Shown here one piece after another: positions 8,933 to 16,649 of a DNA stretch of 64,000 nucleotides. Location: positions 5,869-69,868 of the forward strand of contig NZ_CP013613.1 of assembly GCF_001482385.1 (NCBI RefSeq), given 5' to 3'. Source of the DNA: Pseudoalteromonas rubra (lineage in GTDB: Bacteria; Pseudomonadota; Gammaproteobacteria; Enterobacterales; Alteromonadaceae). The stretch's first letter is position 1; each line of letters opens with the position of its first letter. The notes below the pieces were generated by a model. That model was not told where the DNA came from and made no database searches. It worked only from the letters and a program-made list of their open reading frames with translations. The position numbers and the translations under genes were made by a program.

Positions 8933-11900
8933 ATGAATGTGTTCCTGCGCACCTTTTTGAACGGATTAGTGATCACCACTATCCTGGGCAACGCTAATGC
9001 CCTGACCATTGCCGCGCTGGTTGCTTATAGCCTGCCGGCCGTTGCGGCGACCGAGCAAGATGCCCGGCTGAAAAGCCTGCAGCAAAAACACGATCTGCAA
9101 AACCCGTATCGGGATACCCGGCGGGATAACCGCAGTTACGAAGTGATCCCCCGTGGCTCGAAAGACATGACTGATGAGCTCACTCAGGCCATCAACAATG
9201 CTCAGGGGCGTAGCAAAGTGCTGACCATCACCCCGAATACCTCAGCCACGGCGGAAGAGGGGGTGAAAGCCGCGCGCGTGATAGGCAAAACGGTCACCAT
9301 GCCGGGCATGGATCCCACCTCTAATCAGACGCAGTTACAGCTGTCCAGCAAAGGCACCGTTGAGCTCTATCGGGATCCCGAGACCGGTCAGCTGAGCTAC
9401 CGCCAGCGCGATGACCTCGATGGCAGTGAGATGCAGTCGGTGTCGATGGCACAAAGCGAGGTGTTTTCGACCGAGATTGAACACAGTCGCACAGACTGGG
9501 AAGGCGAAGGCGCTTATGGCGATGAAGATGCCTTGTTTGAGGCCGGACGCGGCGCCAATGCCCGGTTACGGGATAGCTCAAACCAGACCGGTGAAGGGGT
9601 GGCGTATCGCACTTTGCTGCAGGGGGCCGAACGTGGAGCTCAGGCAGAGGAGCCCGCAGCCGTTTTAAATCCGTCTTTTCAGGCGCTGGGTGCGGTAGAC
9701 AGTACCGGGGGAGGATTTCTCACGGCCTGTTCAACACAAACCGTGTCGAATAGTAGCAGCTTGTATAAAGAACAGCTGGAGCAGCGTTTTTGTCAGCGTA
9801 TGGCGACGGAGAACCCCTTCCAGTGTGAGGTTGAGCGAGAGTATAACTCCCCGAAACTGGTGGCCAATTACAGTGGCGATGTCAGTATTGTGTCCTGTGG
9901 TCTCGACTGTGTTGAAGTGACCATGAATCCGGGCAAAAAAAACCAGGATATCTATCAGGGGGGCAGTTGTACGGTGTTCACCGAAAGCGGAGAAATCGCC
10001 TTTAATGCGGCGCTCCAGGTGGATCGGGTGACCCTGCTCGACAGTAGCTTTGATGACCATGGTGTGATCAACATCAATGGCACAACGGCCTGGTCTGTGA
10101 TTGATGGGGTGTATGGGGCATCCAGCACCTGGCGGGGCTCGTGTGAGCGTAAGCAAAACTTCGAAAGCACCACCCATCAGGGCAAGCTGGATGAAGTGAT
10201 CAAACAAAAGTTTGCCGAGCACAATGGCAAGATCAACCTGGATATGCTGACCCGGGTGTCCGGTGGGGGAGGCGGCTATATCAAATTTCGCGTGTATCTG
10301 TCCGATCCCAACGGGCCTCTGGGGTTTACCTACCAGCAATTTCCTGAGGGCTGTTATGATCAGCTGACCGCCGCGGACAGACAGCAAAAACCACTGACCG
10401 GCATGCGCCCCGTTGACACCGATCCACAGACCGGTGAGCTGATCGGCGGACACTGCACGTTTGACGGCTACAGTGCCACGGATATCCACACCGACAATTT
10501 ACCTCAGGATGTGATTGACGGCTTTGCACCCTGGTATAGCGGGGACACGGGCAAAGTGACCTGGCGCGTGAACCTGGATGGGTATACCTGCGATCCCTTT
10601 GGGGGTGAAAAACACTGTGTGGCGGTGGAGCTGCAAGATGGCAGTGTTGCGCAGGTGTGTAAAACCTGGGAAGAGCTGCAACAATCTGGCGGCACCTGTG
10701 GGCCATACGAAGCGCGCAGTGAATGTGAGGTGATCGCCACGGAATGCACCGATGGTTTTTCGGATCTCAACTGGGATTACTGCTTCAACGAAACGGTGAC
10801 CTATGAGTGTGATGAGGGATATAACGTCGGCTTTGAGTATGACACCACCAGTTCCAGTTGTGACAGCATGCTGCCCTGTGCCGGTGGCGACTGTGACTGG
10901 GGGGAAAAAGAGCGCAATTCACGTTTCGTGGAAGCCGCCGCCATGGGCAATGTGATGCAGCAGATCCCGGGCGAAACCACGTGTGATGTCCCTGGTGATG
11001 TGTCGACCTGTCGGGTGTTTGAGGGGGACCGCCAGTATTGCTCCTGGGCAACGGCTTCGGACTGGGGGAATGACTGCTGTGAGGCCCCCGATGGCATCGA
11101 TTTTCTTGATTATCTGAACATGACGCAGCTGATGCTGAAATTTGAGAACCAGCAACTCGGCGGCGTATACAGTACCCCGGTCAAGGAAACCATTGACGGT
11201 GCCTGGACCGCAGTATCGGACACGGTCACCAACTCCAACGCCTGGCAAAGTGTGTCGTCCTATTTTACCAGTGCCACCGAGACCATCACCGGCAATGTGG
11301 CCACCTCAGTGCCCGCTTCAGCCGGCGCCGATGCGGCTGTGGCAACCGCCGGTGAGGCCGGATTTGGGCCGATGGCCCAGTGGGTGTCTCAGCAGATCTA
11401 TGACGCCCTGCCGGCCGAGCTGGGCAATATGATATTCACCACAACAGCCGCTGAAACCGGAGGAAATAATGTTGTACAGGGCTTCAGCCCGGCGGTGGAG
11501 GGGGCTGTGAATTTCATCGGCACGGTGATGTTTTGGTATTCCATGTACCAGTTGGCACAGCTGATAGGCTCGCTGCTGACGGCCTGTGATGACACCGACA
11601 ATGACACCGCACTGAAGCTGGAAATGCGCCAGTGTTATGCGGTGGATGACAATTACTGCGGCAAAAAGTCGTTGGGACTGTGCATTATGAAACGCCAGGA
11701 TTATTGTTGTTATCCCTCGATGCTCAGCCGCATCATTATGGAGCAGGCCCATGTGCTGCTCAATAAAGACATGAGTGAATGTCAGGGGCTCAACCATGAA
11801 GAGCTCAGTACCCTGGACTTCAGCCGGATTGATCTGAGTGAGTGGATTGCCACTATGGTGGAGGCCAACCTGATCCCCGAGGCCAGCCCGGAGTCGCTGA

Positions 11901-12094
11901 GTGGCTCAGGCCGGATGGACAACTCGACGCTGCGGGAAACCCCGGCCGAACGAACCCGGGGGCGCACTGAGGGCGCTGCCGAAGGCGCCCGTCGTAACCG
12001 CGAAGCAGTGAAAGCCCCGCTGGATTGTTCCGTGTACCCCAGGCCGCCGGTGTGTGATTTTGGCTTTGATCTCACCGACGGTAAGCAGGACTGA
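8933..12094 (+). CDS. traN: TraN, mating-pair stabilisation outer-membrane protein
   Basis: 1,053 residues with an N-terminal signal peptide (to about residue 39, LPAVAA). The C-terminal two thirds is strongly cysteine-rich, with DYCFNETVTYEC, SWATASDWGNDCCEAPDG and CGKKSLGLCIMKRQDYCC, the last two being typical TraN landmarks. TraN sits in the outer membrane of the donor and stabilises mating pairs by contacting the recipient surface. The protein is longer than F TraN (about 600 residues) and closer to the large SXT/IncC forms. It is the last gene of the block and converges on a minus-strand lipoprotein gene 10 bp downstream. Confidence 0.9.
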   Translation: MNVFLRTFLNGLVITTILGNANALTIAALVAYSLPAVAATEQDARLKSLQQKHDLQNPYRDTRRDNRSYEVIPRGSKDMTDELTQAINNAQGRSKVLTITPNTSATAEEGVKAARVIGKTVTMPGMDPTSNQTQLQLSSKGTVELYRDPETGQLSYRQRDDLDGSEMQSVSMAQSEVFSTEIEHSRTDWEGEGAYGDEDALFEAGRGANARLRDSSNQTGEGVAYRTLLQGAERGAQAEEPAAVLNPSFQALGAVDSTGGGFLTACSTQTVSNSSSLYKEQLEQRFCQRMATENPFQCEVEREYNSPKLVANYSGDVSIVSCGLDCVEVTMNPGKKNQDIYQGGSCTVFTESGEIAFNAALQVDRVTLLDSSFDDHGVININGTTAWSVIDGVYGASSTWRGSCERKQNFESTTHQGKLDEVIKQKFAEHNGKINLDMLTRVSGGGGGYIKFRVYLSDPNGPLGFTYQQFPEGCYDQLTAADRQQKPLTGMRPVDTDPQTGELIGGHCTFDGYSATDIHTDNLPQDVIDGFAPWYSGDTGKVTWRVNLDGYTCDPFGGEKHCVAVELQDGSVAQVCKTWEELQQSGGTCGPYEARSECEVIATECTDGFSDLNWDYCFNETVTYECDEGYNVGFEYDTTSSSCDSMLPCAGGDCDWGEKERNSRFVEAAAMGNVMQQIPGETTCDVPGDVSTCRVFEGDRQYCSWATASDWGNDCCEAPDGIDFLDYLNMTQLMLKFENQQLGGVYSTPVKETIDGAWTAVSDTVTNSNAWQSVSSYFTSATETITGNVATSVPASAGADAAVATAGEAGFGPMAQWVSQQIYDALPAELGNMIFTTTAAETGGNNVVQGFSPAVEGAVNFIGTVMFWYSMYQLAQLIGSLLTACDDTDNDTALKLEMRQCYAVDDNYCGKKSLGLCIMKRQDYCCYPSMLSRIIMEQAHVLLNKDMSECQGLNHEELSTLDFSRIDLSEWIATMVEANLIPEASPESLSGSGRMDNSTLRETPAERTRGRTEGAAEGARRNREAVKAPLDCSVYPRPPVCDFGFDLTDGKQD

Positions 12095-12104
12095 GCCCGC
12101 TGGT

Positions 12105-12998
12105 TTACTGACCCAGCCGGGCGGAGGTTAACACTGTCTGAGGCACCGGGGATGAGGTGTTATCAGTGGTGAAAAACCACATGGTGTTGTTGTGAACAAC
12201 GTAAGGGGCGCGGACTTTGTAATTCAGCCATGAGCCGGGGTCCAGATAGGAAGCTGGTACCAGGGCATAGCCGGAGGTGGCCAGTGCCAGCTTATCGACC
12301 AGGCTCAGGCCACGCTGAAACTCGAGGTGAACGACATCTTTAAGTCCGCCTTTTTCTCTGAGCTTACCCGGGACTGTGATATGCGCCGTGATCCCACATG
12401 CGCCATCAATTTCGGCACCAAAGTTTATCCAGGTTTTGACCTCTTTTATGCGTTCATAATTCACCCGTTTTTCAGGGGGTAATGCATCACACAGGATCCC
12501 CTTATATAGAACATTCACATTGTTGGCTAAGTGATCACTGGAGACCCGATACAAGCCCACAAACTCAGCGCCGCTGATTTTATCAAACGCGCTGGCCAGG
12601 CCGGCTTTCACCACATTGAACGCATCATTATCCAGATCGGCCTCATTGAGTTTTGTCACATAAACGTGCGCAGGCTTCCAGGCAAACTTTTTATCGGCCG
12701 CCGACTGGCTGGCCATGGAGCCCAGCAGGTCCACCACCCCACCGGTTAAAAACGCCGCGCTGTATTCGGCGCCGACCAGTGCGCGGTTGGCTTTGAACTG
12801 TGCCTGCTCGGCTTCTGCCACATCCGACAACCCCGCTGTTTTACGTGACATGTGTGCGACATTGAGTGCAAAGCTCTTGTTGGCATCAAATTGATAGACG
12901 TCGGTACTGTCGCGGGCGATGACGGGAGGTTTGGTTGACATGCAGGCCGTGGCTGAGAGCGCCAGCAAAGCAGCGGTACAGAGTTTGGTCGGGGTCAT
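12105..12998 (-). CDS. Predicted lipoprotein, unknown function
   Basis: 297 residues from ATG 12998 with an AAGGAA site upstream. The N-terminus MTPTKLCTAALLALSATACM has a basic start, a hydrophobic core and a lipobox ending in Cys19. The mature part contains a region rich in Ala and Gly (GGVVDLLGSMASQSAADKKF, about residues 105-125) and no motif I recognise. It stands alone, convergent with traN. The upstream DNA carries a perfect CGAGATCTCG palindrome (13029-13038) next to a TATATA-like -10, suggesting its own regulated promoter. A surface or exclusion role is only a guess. Confidence 0.7.
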   Translation of the reverse strand: MTPTKLCTAALLALSATACMSTKPPVIARDSTDVYQFDANKSFALNVAHMSRKTAGLSDVAEAEQAQFKANRALVGAEYSAAFLTGGVVDLLGSMASQSAADKKFAWKPAHVYVTKLNEADLDNDAFNVVKAGLASAFDKISGAEFVGLYRVSSDHLANNVNVLYKGILCDALPPEKRVNYERIKEVKTWINFGAEIDGACGITAHITVPGKLREKGGLKDVVHLEFQRGLSLVDKLALATSGYALVPASYLDPGSWLNYKVRAPYVVHNNTMWFFTTDNTSSPVPQTVLTSARLGQ

Positions 12999-13443
12999 GG
13001 CGTATTCCTTTTGGTTTTTCTATATAACGAGATCTCGCGTGTGTGCCGCCTGGTAGTAGTCGGGGTACACAGAAGCGCAAATAATGTATCACAGGCGATG
13101 AATAAAGGAATATTTTTAATAAAAAAAAACTATTCACGCATTGATTTTTGATACTATTTTATATATGATTTTCTGAGTTGCTTATTAATAGCAAATAAAA
13201 AAAATCTGGCAATGCACTGTGGGAAAATCGCCCTGTGCCCAGACAAACCAGGGCCCCTGCCCGCTTCAACTCGGCTCAGTTATACTGCTTAGCCATCAAA
13301 CACTTGCCTTTTCATCGTCAGGCTATCCAGTGTGACTTGCACGCCGCTATTGGCACTAAGTTATCATCATTGCGCCTCTTTTATCGTGTCCGTTGTGGCC
13401 GTACGCGCGTTCTTTTATATGCCAAAAAAAGGGTGCTGATTGG

Positions 13444-13497
13444 CTATTTAAAAGCCGCCCGGCAAGGCCGTTTTTAAATAGTAAATTCGCCGTTTTT
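13444..13497 (+). terminator. Inverted repeat followed by T-run
   Basis: Arms CTATTTAAAA (13444-13453) and TTTTAAATAG (13472-13481) enclose a GC-rich core, and a GTTTTTTTA run follows at 13489-13497. It could end a transcript from the left, or form the upstream boundary of the RNA-like element that starts four bases later. Confidence 0.4.
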
Positions 13498-13500
13498 TTA

Positions 13501-13596
13501 CTGAAGTTACACACTTCGACTCATTGCTATGAGTATAAACTTACGCGGCTATACACCCCAGTATAGTGACAGCTTGGCCTACCGGTCGATGAGCTT
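13501..13596 (+). ncRNA. Structured RNA-like element, copy 1 (unknown family)
   Basis: This 96-nt stretch aligns over its full length with 15495-15591. It can fold into four hairpins: GAAGT/ACTTC (13503-13517), CTCAT/ATGAG (13520-13533), CTATAC/GTATAG (13549-13566), and AGCTT-GGCC/GGTC-GAGCT (13571-13595). The single-stranded TATAAACNTACGCGG joining segment is nearly invariant between copies, whereas stem bases change in compensating ways. This is the pattern of a cis-regulatory RNA or small RNA. I do not recognise it as a known riboswitch class. The strand is assigned from G-U pairs that fit the plus strand only. Confidence 0.6.
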
Positions 13597-13977
13597 TGAT
13601 GTGTTGAAAAAAACACGCTCCTGCTTAGGCAAAAATACATCTTTAACCCTGAAAGTCGATACGGTGTCGTGAACTCGCTTACTTAATCTGGGTGGTTATT
13701 TCAGTGCGTATTTTTGCATCTGAATCATGCCAGAGCGCGCGTTCTTGCCTGTGTATTTACCCGGTTTTGTGCTGATCCTGTTGTCATTTGCATGAGGTGT
13801 TCGGTCTACCGTGTTTCTACCCTGGGTATTTAATGGCAGATCGATCTTTACTGAGACACACCACAGGGCTGCCCTGTTGTGCGACTTAGTTCAGACCCCA
13901 GGAATGACACACCCTTGGTGGGTATGATAGACACTAATCTGGCTATCATCCAGAGGCAATGTTTCGACAGGGCTTTT

Positions 13978-14024
13978 GGCATTCCTTAAAAACGCTTTGT
14001 CGCAGAGCGTTTCTGAAGAATGCC
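13978..14024. repeat. Long imperfect hairpin upstream of primase-like gene
   Basis: GGCATTC (13978-13984) pairs with GAATGCC (14018-14024). After a partly mismatched internal segment, AACGCT pairs with AGCGTT around a 9-nt loop. It ends about 160 bp before the primase-like gene. It may be an RNA leader structure or a single-strand initiation-type DNA structure; nothing in the sequence decides between these. Confidence 0.4.
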
Positions 14025-14181
14025 AGTGTCACTGTGTCAGTTTCCTGACCATGGTATGACAGAAAACGATGTGAGCAGCATTGCGCCTATGGCGGCTCCC
14101 CTCTGGTCGTGGTGATCACCCATGCGCCCTGGCTCCAGGGCGGATCGGGATCATCACGATCCGAGACCTAGGGAGCCGCAT

Positions 14182-15294
14182 ATGAGCATCAATCACGTCA
14201 ATTTCGATAAAGTCGCCAAAGTGAAAACTCTGGTATCACAACTCGGTGGCTGGGAGCGCATATTCATCCGCTATTCCGGCCTGGCTGCCTCATTACACCG
14301 AGGCACACACTTACAAACTTGCCCGAAAACCAAACAGGGCAACTCCGTGTTCCGCTGGCTCTGCGATTATCGAGAGACCGGAGGTGCATATCATAACGAC
14401 GCGGGCCCGATGTCTGACGGCATTGAGGTCATCGCCTGGTATCAGGGCTGCACTTACGCGCAGGCACTGGATGAACTCATCGGTGTGTGTATCAATGCGT
14501 GCAATCGTGACCAGGCACCGAGAAACGCGTCAGCGCCAAGGCGCCAATCACAGGTATCCGGGCAACGTGTCAAAGACACCACAGCGGTACTGCGTAAGGT
14601 CAATAGCATGGCACAGCCGATTGCCGGCACCCACGCTGAGACCTATCTCAGAGCCCTGGGTATTCAGGCCAGCCTGGACACAGTCCATGAACTGGGTTTT
14701 CACCCCGATCTGGTAACGCGAGACGAAGATGCCGAGTACTGGGCACACTACCCTAGCATGTTGGCCATGGTACGGGATGTCGATGGCAACCCCGTGACGA
14801 TGCAACGGACTTTTTTGGACCCGACACAGCCTGTCATGGCTGATCTGCGGCGTCCCAAAATGGTGTTTTCGTCACCGGCAGCCATTCGGGGCTGTGCCAT
14901 TCAGCTGGATCAACCGGTGTGTGTGGGACAGGGAAGCTATCTGGTGGGGATCAGTAACAGCGTTGAAAGCGCACTGCGCATTCGTGAAAGCACAGGTACG
15001 CCCATGTGGGCCGGACTGTCCAATGCGTTAACACAGGCAGTACAGTTTCCAGAATGTGTTCGCTATGTCCTGATCTACATCGATGGAAAGTCTGACGATG
15101 CTGAGCTGAATATGGCCAGGCGGTTACAAGCCCGGTTACAGGCGCAAGGACGACATGCCGCGACTCTGGTGTTGCCCTGCACGCGAGGGATCAGCCCTTT
15201 TGACTGGGCGCAGTTACACACGGACACCGATGGGCGTGGTTTTTCAAACGCGCTCAAAGCACAAAGCCACAGCAAGCTGTCGTGGCATGTTTGA
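14182..15294 (+). CDS. Toprim-domain primase-like protein with zinc-ribbon-type N-terminus
   Basis: ATG 14182 has GGGAG six bases upstream; the longer frame from 14122 has no ribosome site. The product is about 370 residues. The N-terminal part (MSINHVNFDKVAKV, then THLQTCPKTKQGNSVFRWLC and DYRETGGAYHND) resembles the zinc-binding region of P4/phage-type primases, though the metal ligands are not a clean set. The C-terminal half has a Toprim-like fold pattern (GISNSVESALRIRE, then YVLIYIDGKSDDAELNMARR), matching the toprim E and DxD positions loosely. No helicase domain follows. It could prime lagging-strand or post-transfer synthesis for the plasmid. It lies between two copies of the structured RNA element. 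Confidence 0.65.
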   Translation: MSINHVNFDKVAKVKTLVSQLGGWERIFIRYSGLAASLHRGTHLQTCPKTKQGNSVFRWLCDYRETGGAYHNDAGPMSDGIEVIAWYQGCTYAQALDELIGVCINACNRDQAPRNASAPRRQSQVSGQRVKDTTAVLRKVNSMAQPIAGTHAETYLRALGIQASLDTVHELGFHPDLVTRDEDAEYWAHYPSMLAMVRDVDGNPVTMQRTFLDPTQPVMADLRRPKMVFSSPAAIRGCAIQLDQPVCVGQGSYLVGISNSVESALRIRESTGTPMWAGLSNALTQAVQFPECVRYVLIYIDGKSDDAELNMARRLQARLQAQGRHAATLVLPCTRGISPFDWAQLHTDTDGRGFSNALKAQSHSKLSWHV

Positions 15295-15403
15295 TGTGTG
15301 ACGGTGCGCGTGGTGTTGACTGCCGTGCGGGTATCACTTGCTCCAGGAAAGGTCGTACGACCCAGCAAGGGCGGCATATATCGGCAAAAAACCAAATAAG
15401 ACA

Positions 15404-15442
15404 GAGTGTTAGAGAGCTAACACCCTCTAACGCTCTTTCTTT
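15404..15442 (+). terminator. Hairpin with alternative pairing and T-rich tail
   Basis: GAGTGTTAGAG (15404-15414) pairs with CTCTAACGCTC (15425-15435) and is followed by TTTCTTT, a plausible intrinsic terminator of the primase-like gene. A competing perfect hairpin GTGTTAG / CTAACAC uses part of the same left arm, so two mutually exclusive folds exist. Confidence 0.55.
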
Positions 15443-15494
15443 GCAGTTGCGTGTTGCGACAAGACACTCAAGTGCAAAGAAAGGGTTTTTTCAA

Positions 15495-15591
15495 CTGAAG
15501 TTTTTAACTTCGACTCATAGCAATGAGTATAAACCTACGCGGCTACGCATCTCTGTGTGGTGACAGCTCGACCTTTCCGGTCAATGGGCTT
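15495..15591 (+). ncRNA. Structured RNA-like element, copy 2 (unknown family)
   Basis: Second copy of the element at 13501-13596. Its hairpins are GAAGTT/AACTTC (15497-15511), CTCAT/ATGAG (15514-15527), CTACGC/GTGTGG (15543-15560) and AGCTC-GACC/GGTC-GGGCT (15565-15590). Compared with copy 1, the third stem changes a U-A pair to C-G and an A-U to G-U; the fourth changes G-U to A-U and U-G to C-G, all preserving pairing. It ends about 40 nt before the ATG of a small membrane-protein gene (15632), the spacing of a 5' leader regulator. Confidence 0.62.
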
Positions 15592-15631
15592 CTTTGCTTC
15601 GGCACTTTTAAACAATTATAAGGAGAGAAAG

Positions 15632-15895
15632 ATGAAATCTAGCCAAACCTCAAAGAGCACTTTAAGCACAGTGTTAACCGAGCTCGTGTTACTGGCGTCC
15701 CTGGTTGGCACTTTACCAAACCTGTTAATAGATGGTTTGAAGGATCTGTTTGGACCCTGTGGCTTTACCCCGTCTGTTTGCGAACAGACCGAATTTATGG
15801 GGATGATTCAACTAGTTTGCTTTGTGGTGGTGAATATTATCGTATACATAATCGCGAAGGTCATATCTGGTGAATTAAAAGCCAAGAAAAAGTGA
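15632..15895 (+). CDS. Small two-span membrane protein downstream of RNA-like leader
   Basis: I chose ATG 15632 because TAAGGAGAG lies directly upstream; the longer frame from 15557 runs through the RNA-like element. The 87-residue product has two hydrophobic helices (about residues 12-33 and 57-79) joined by a loop with a Cys pair (FGPCGFTPSVCEQ), and a basic tail KAKKK. It resembles holin-like or small toxin-like membrane proteins only in layout. An intrinsic terminator follows, so it is a monocistronic unit probably governed by the RNA-like leader. No family is recognised. Confidence 0.65.
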   Translation: MKSSQTSKSTLSTVLTELVLLASLVGTLPNLLIDGLKDLFGPCGFTPSVCEQTEFMGMIQLVCFVVVNIIVYIIAKVISGELKAKKK

Positions 15896-15950
15896 TCGAC
15901 AATACCTGTTGCTCTGTTGAATTACTTCAACGTATATGAGCGCAGTTTAA

Positions 15951-15986
15951 CCCCCAAAAAGCACCTATTGGTGCTTTTTTTTTGGG
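15951..15986 (+). terminator. Intrinsic terminator
   Basis: AAAAAGCACC, a TATT loop and GGTGCTTTTT, with the stem extended by outer CCCC/GGG bases and a run of nine T residues. It ends the small membrane-protein transcript. Confidence 0.85.
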
Positions 15987-16098
15987 ACCCGTATTTTCTC
16001 GTTAAGGGTGTCAACTTGCCTTTTTTGGGGTTTTTTGTAATGATGAAGACAGGTTACCGGCGTTTGTCGGCAACGTTTGTCCTGCTAAGGAGGTAATG

Positions 16099-16203
16099 AT
16101 GAGTACAGTTCAAATATTTGGTTTGGTCCTGGTTGCGATTGGCATAATGGTATTTTGCAAAACCTTATACGACCTCAAAAAGAGCCTTTCAGAGTCTGAA
16201 TAA
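16099..16203 (+). CDS. Tiny single-span membrane protein (34-35 residues)
   Basis: A full-length anti-ribosomal sequence AAGGAGGT (16087-16094) lies just before two consecutive ATG codons (16096 and 16099); the second gives better spacing. The peptide MSTVQIFGLVLVAIGIMVF forms one transmembrane helix and is followed by a short polar tail ending SLSESE. It stands alone after a terminator and before a GC hairpin. The ribosome site makes it credible despite its size. Function is unknown; small hydrophobic toxins or membrane regulators look like this. Confidence 0.55.
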   Translation: MSTVQIFGLVLVAIGIMVFCKTLYDLKKSLSESE

Positions 16204-16649
16204 ATAAAATACCGGGCTGTGCTGCGCACAGCCTGACGATCAGTCTGCCCCCGCTTTGCTCTGTTGATACCTTGCCCCTCCTCTTTTCACGAAAAAAATG
16301 ACCCGGTGTCTCCCTGTTTTACTGTATATTTCTGTGTGCACTTGTCGCGATATTGCACGCTAATGTTGACGATTTATGACGCACTGAGGCGAACTGGCAG
16401 AGTGTTATGCGCAAAATGAAGCAAGTCACAGACGTTTTTCTGGCAGCAAGAGATTGGTATTCTCTTTCTTTACTTAATTTAACATAATACAAACTCACGT
16501 AAATAAACATTTATGTGAATTACCTGTCAGGTTCTGCTACAGTATTAAGAGCAGGCCCTTGTACAGAGCGCCATGTTGGGTGACGACAGTGCAGTGAATG
16601 CGCTTTGTCTGACGTTTGCCTGCACTGCGGGCTGACCTACTTGCAATGG
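16204..16649. other. Intergenic region before recombinase: hairpin and dif-like site
   Basis: About 445 bp without a gene. It contains a perfect hairpin GGCTGTGC / GCACAGCC (16215-16233) just after the tiny membrane gene, lacking a T-run, and the dif-like inverted repeat at 16492-16521 described separately. The rest shows no repeat or reading frame that I can support. Confidence 0.45.
16492..16521. other. Candidate XerCD/dif-like recombination site
   Basis: Two imperfect inverted 13-bp arms (AACTCACGTAAAT and ATTTATGTGAATT, 11 of 13 positions complementary) surround AAAC. Read as 11-bp arms with an 8-bp centre it has the size of a Xer site. The right arm TTATGTGAATT matches 9 of 11 bases of the gammaproteobacterial XerD half-site TTATGTTAAAT. 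It lies about 130 bp upstream of a tyrosine recombinase gene. Confidence 0.5.

Larger units (their letters stand above)
12999..14181. other. Long non-coding, structure-rich interval
   Basis: Almost 1.2 kb without a convincing gene. In order it holds the lipoprotein promoter (about 13010-13050), an AT-rich stretch (13090-13210), an inverted repeat with T-run (13444-13497), the first structured RNA-like element (13501-13596), a region with several small dyads, and a long hairpin (13978-14024) before the primase-like gene. The only open frame (about 13235-13477, plus) encodes an Arg-rich peptide without a ribosome site and looks spurious. Confidence 0.5.

Noticed and set aside
13235..13477. 80-residue Arg-rich reading frame
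   Set aside because: No ribosome site, skewed composition, and it runs into the inverted repeat before the RNA-like element.
13501..13596. Cyclic-di-GMP-I, TPP or fluoride riboswitch
   Set aside because: None of the conserved core strings of these classes is present.
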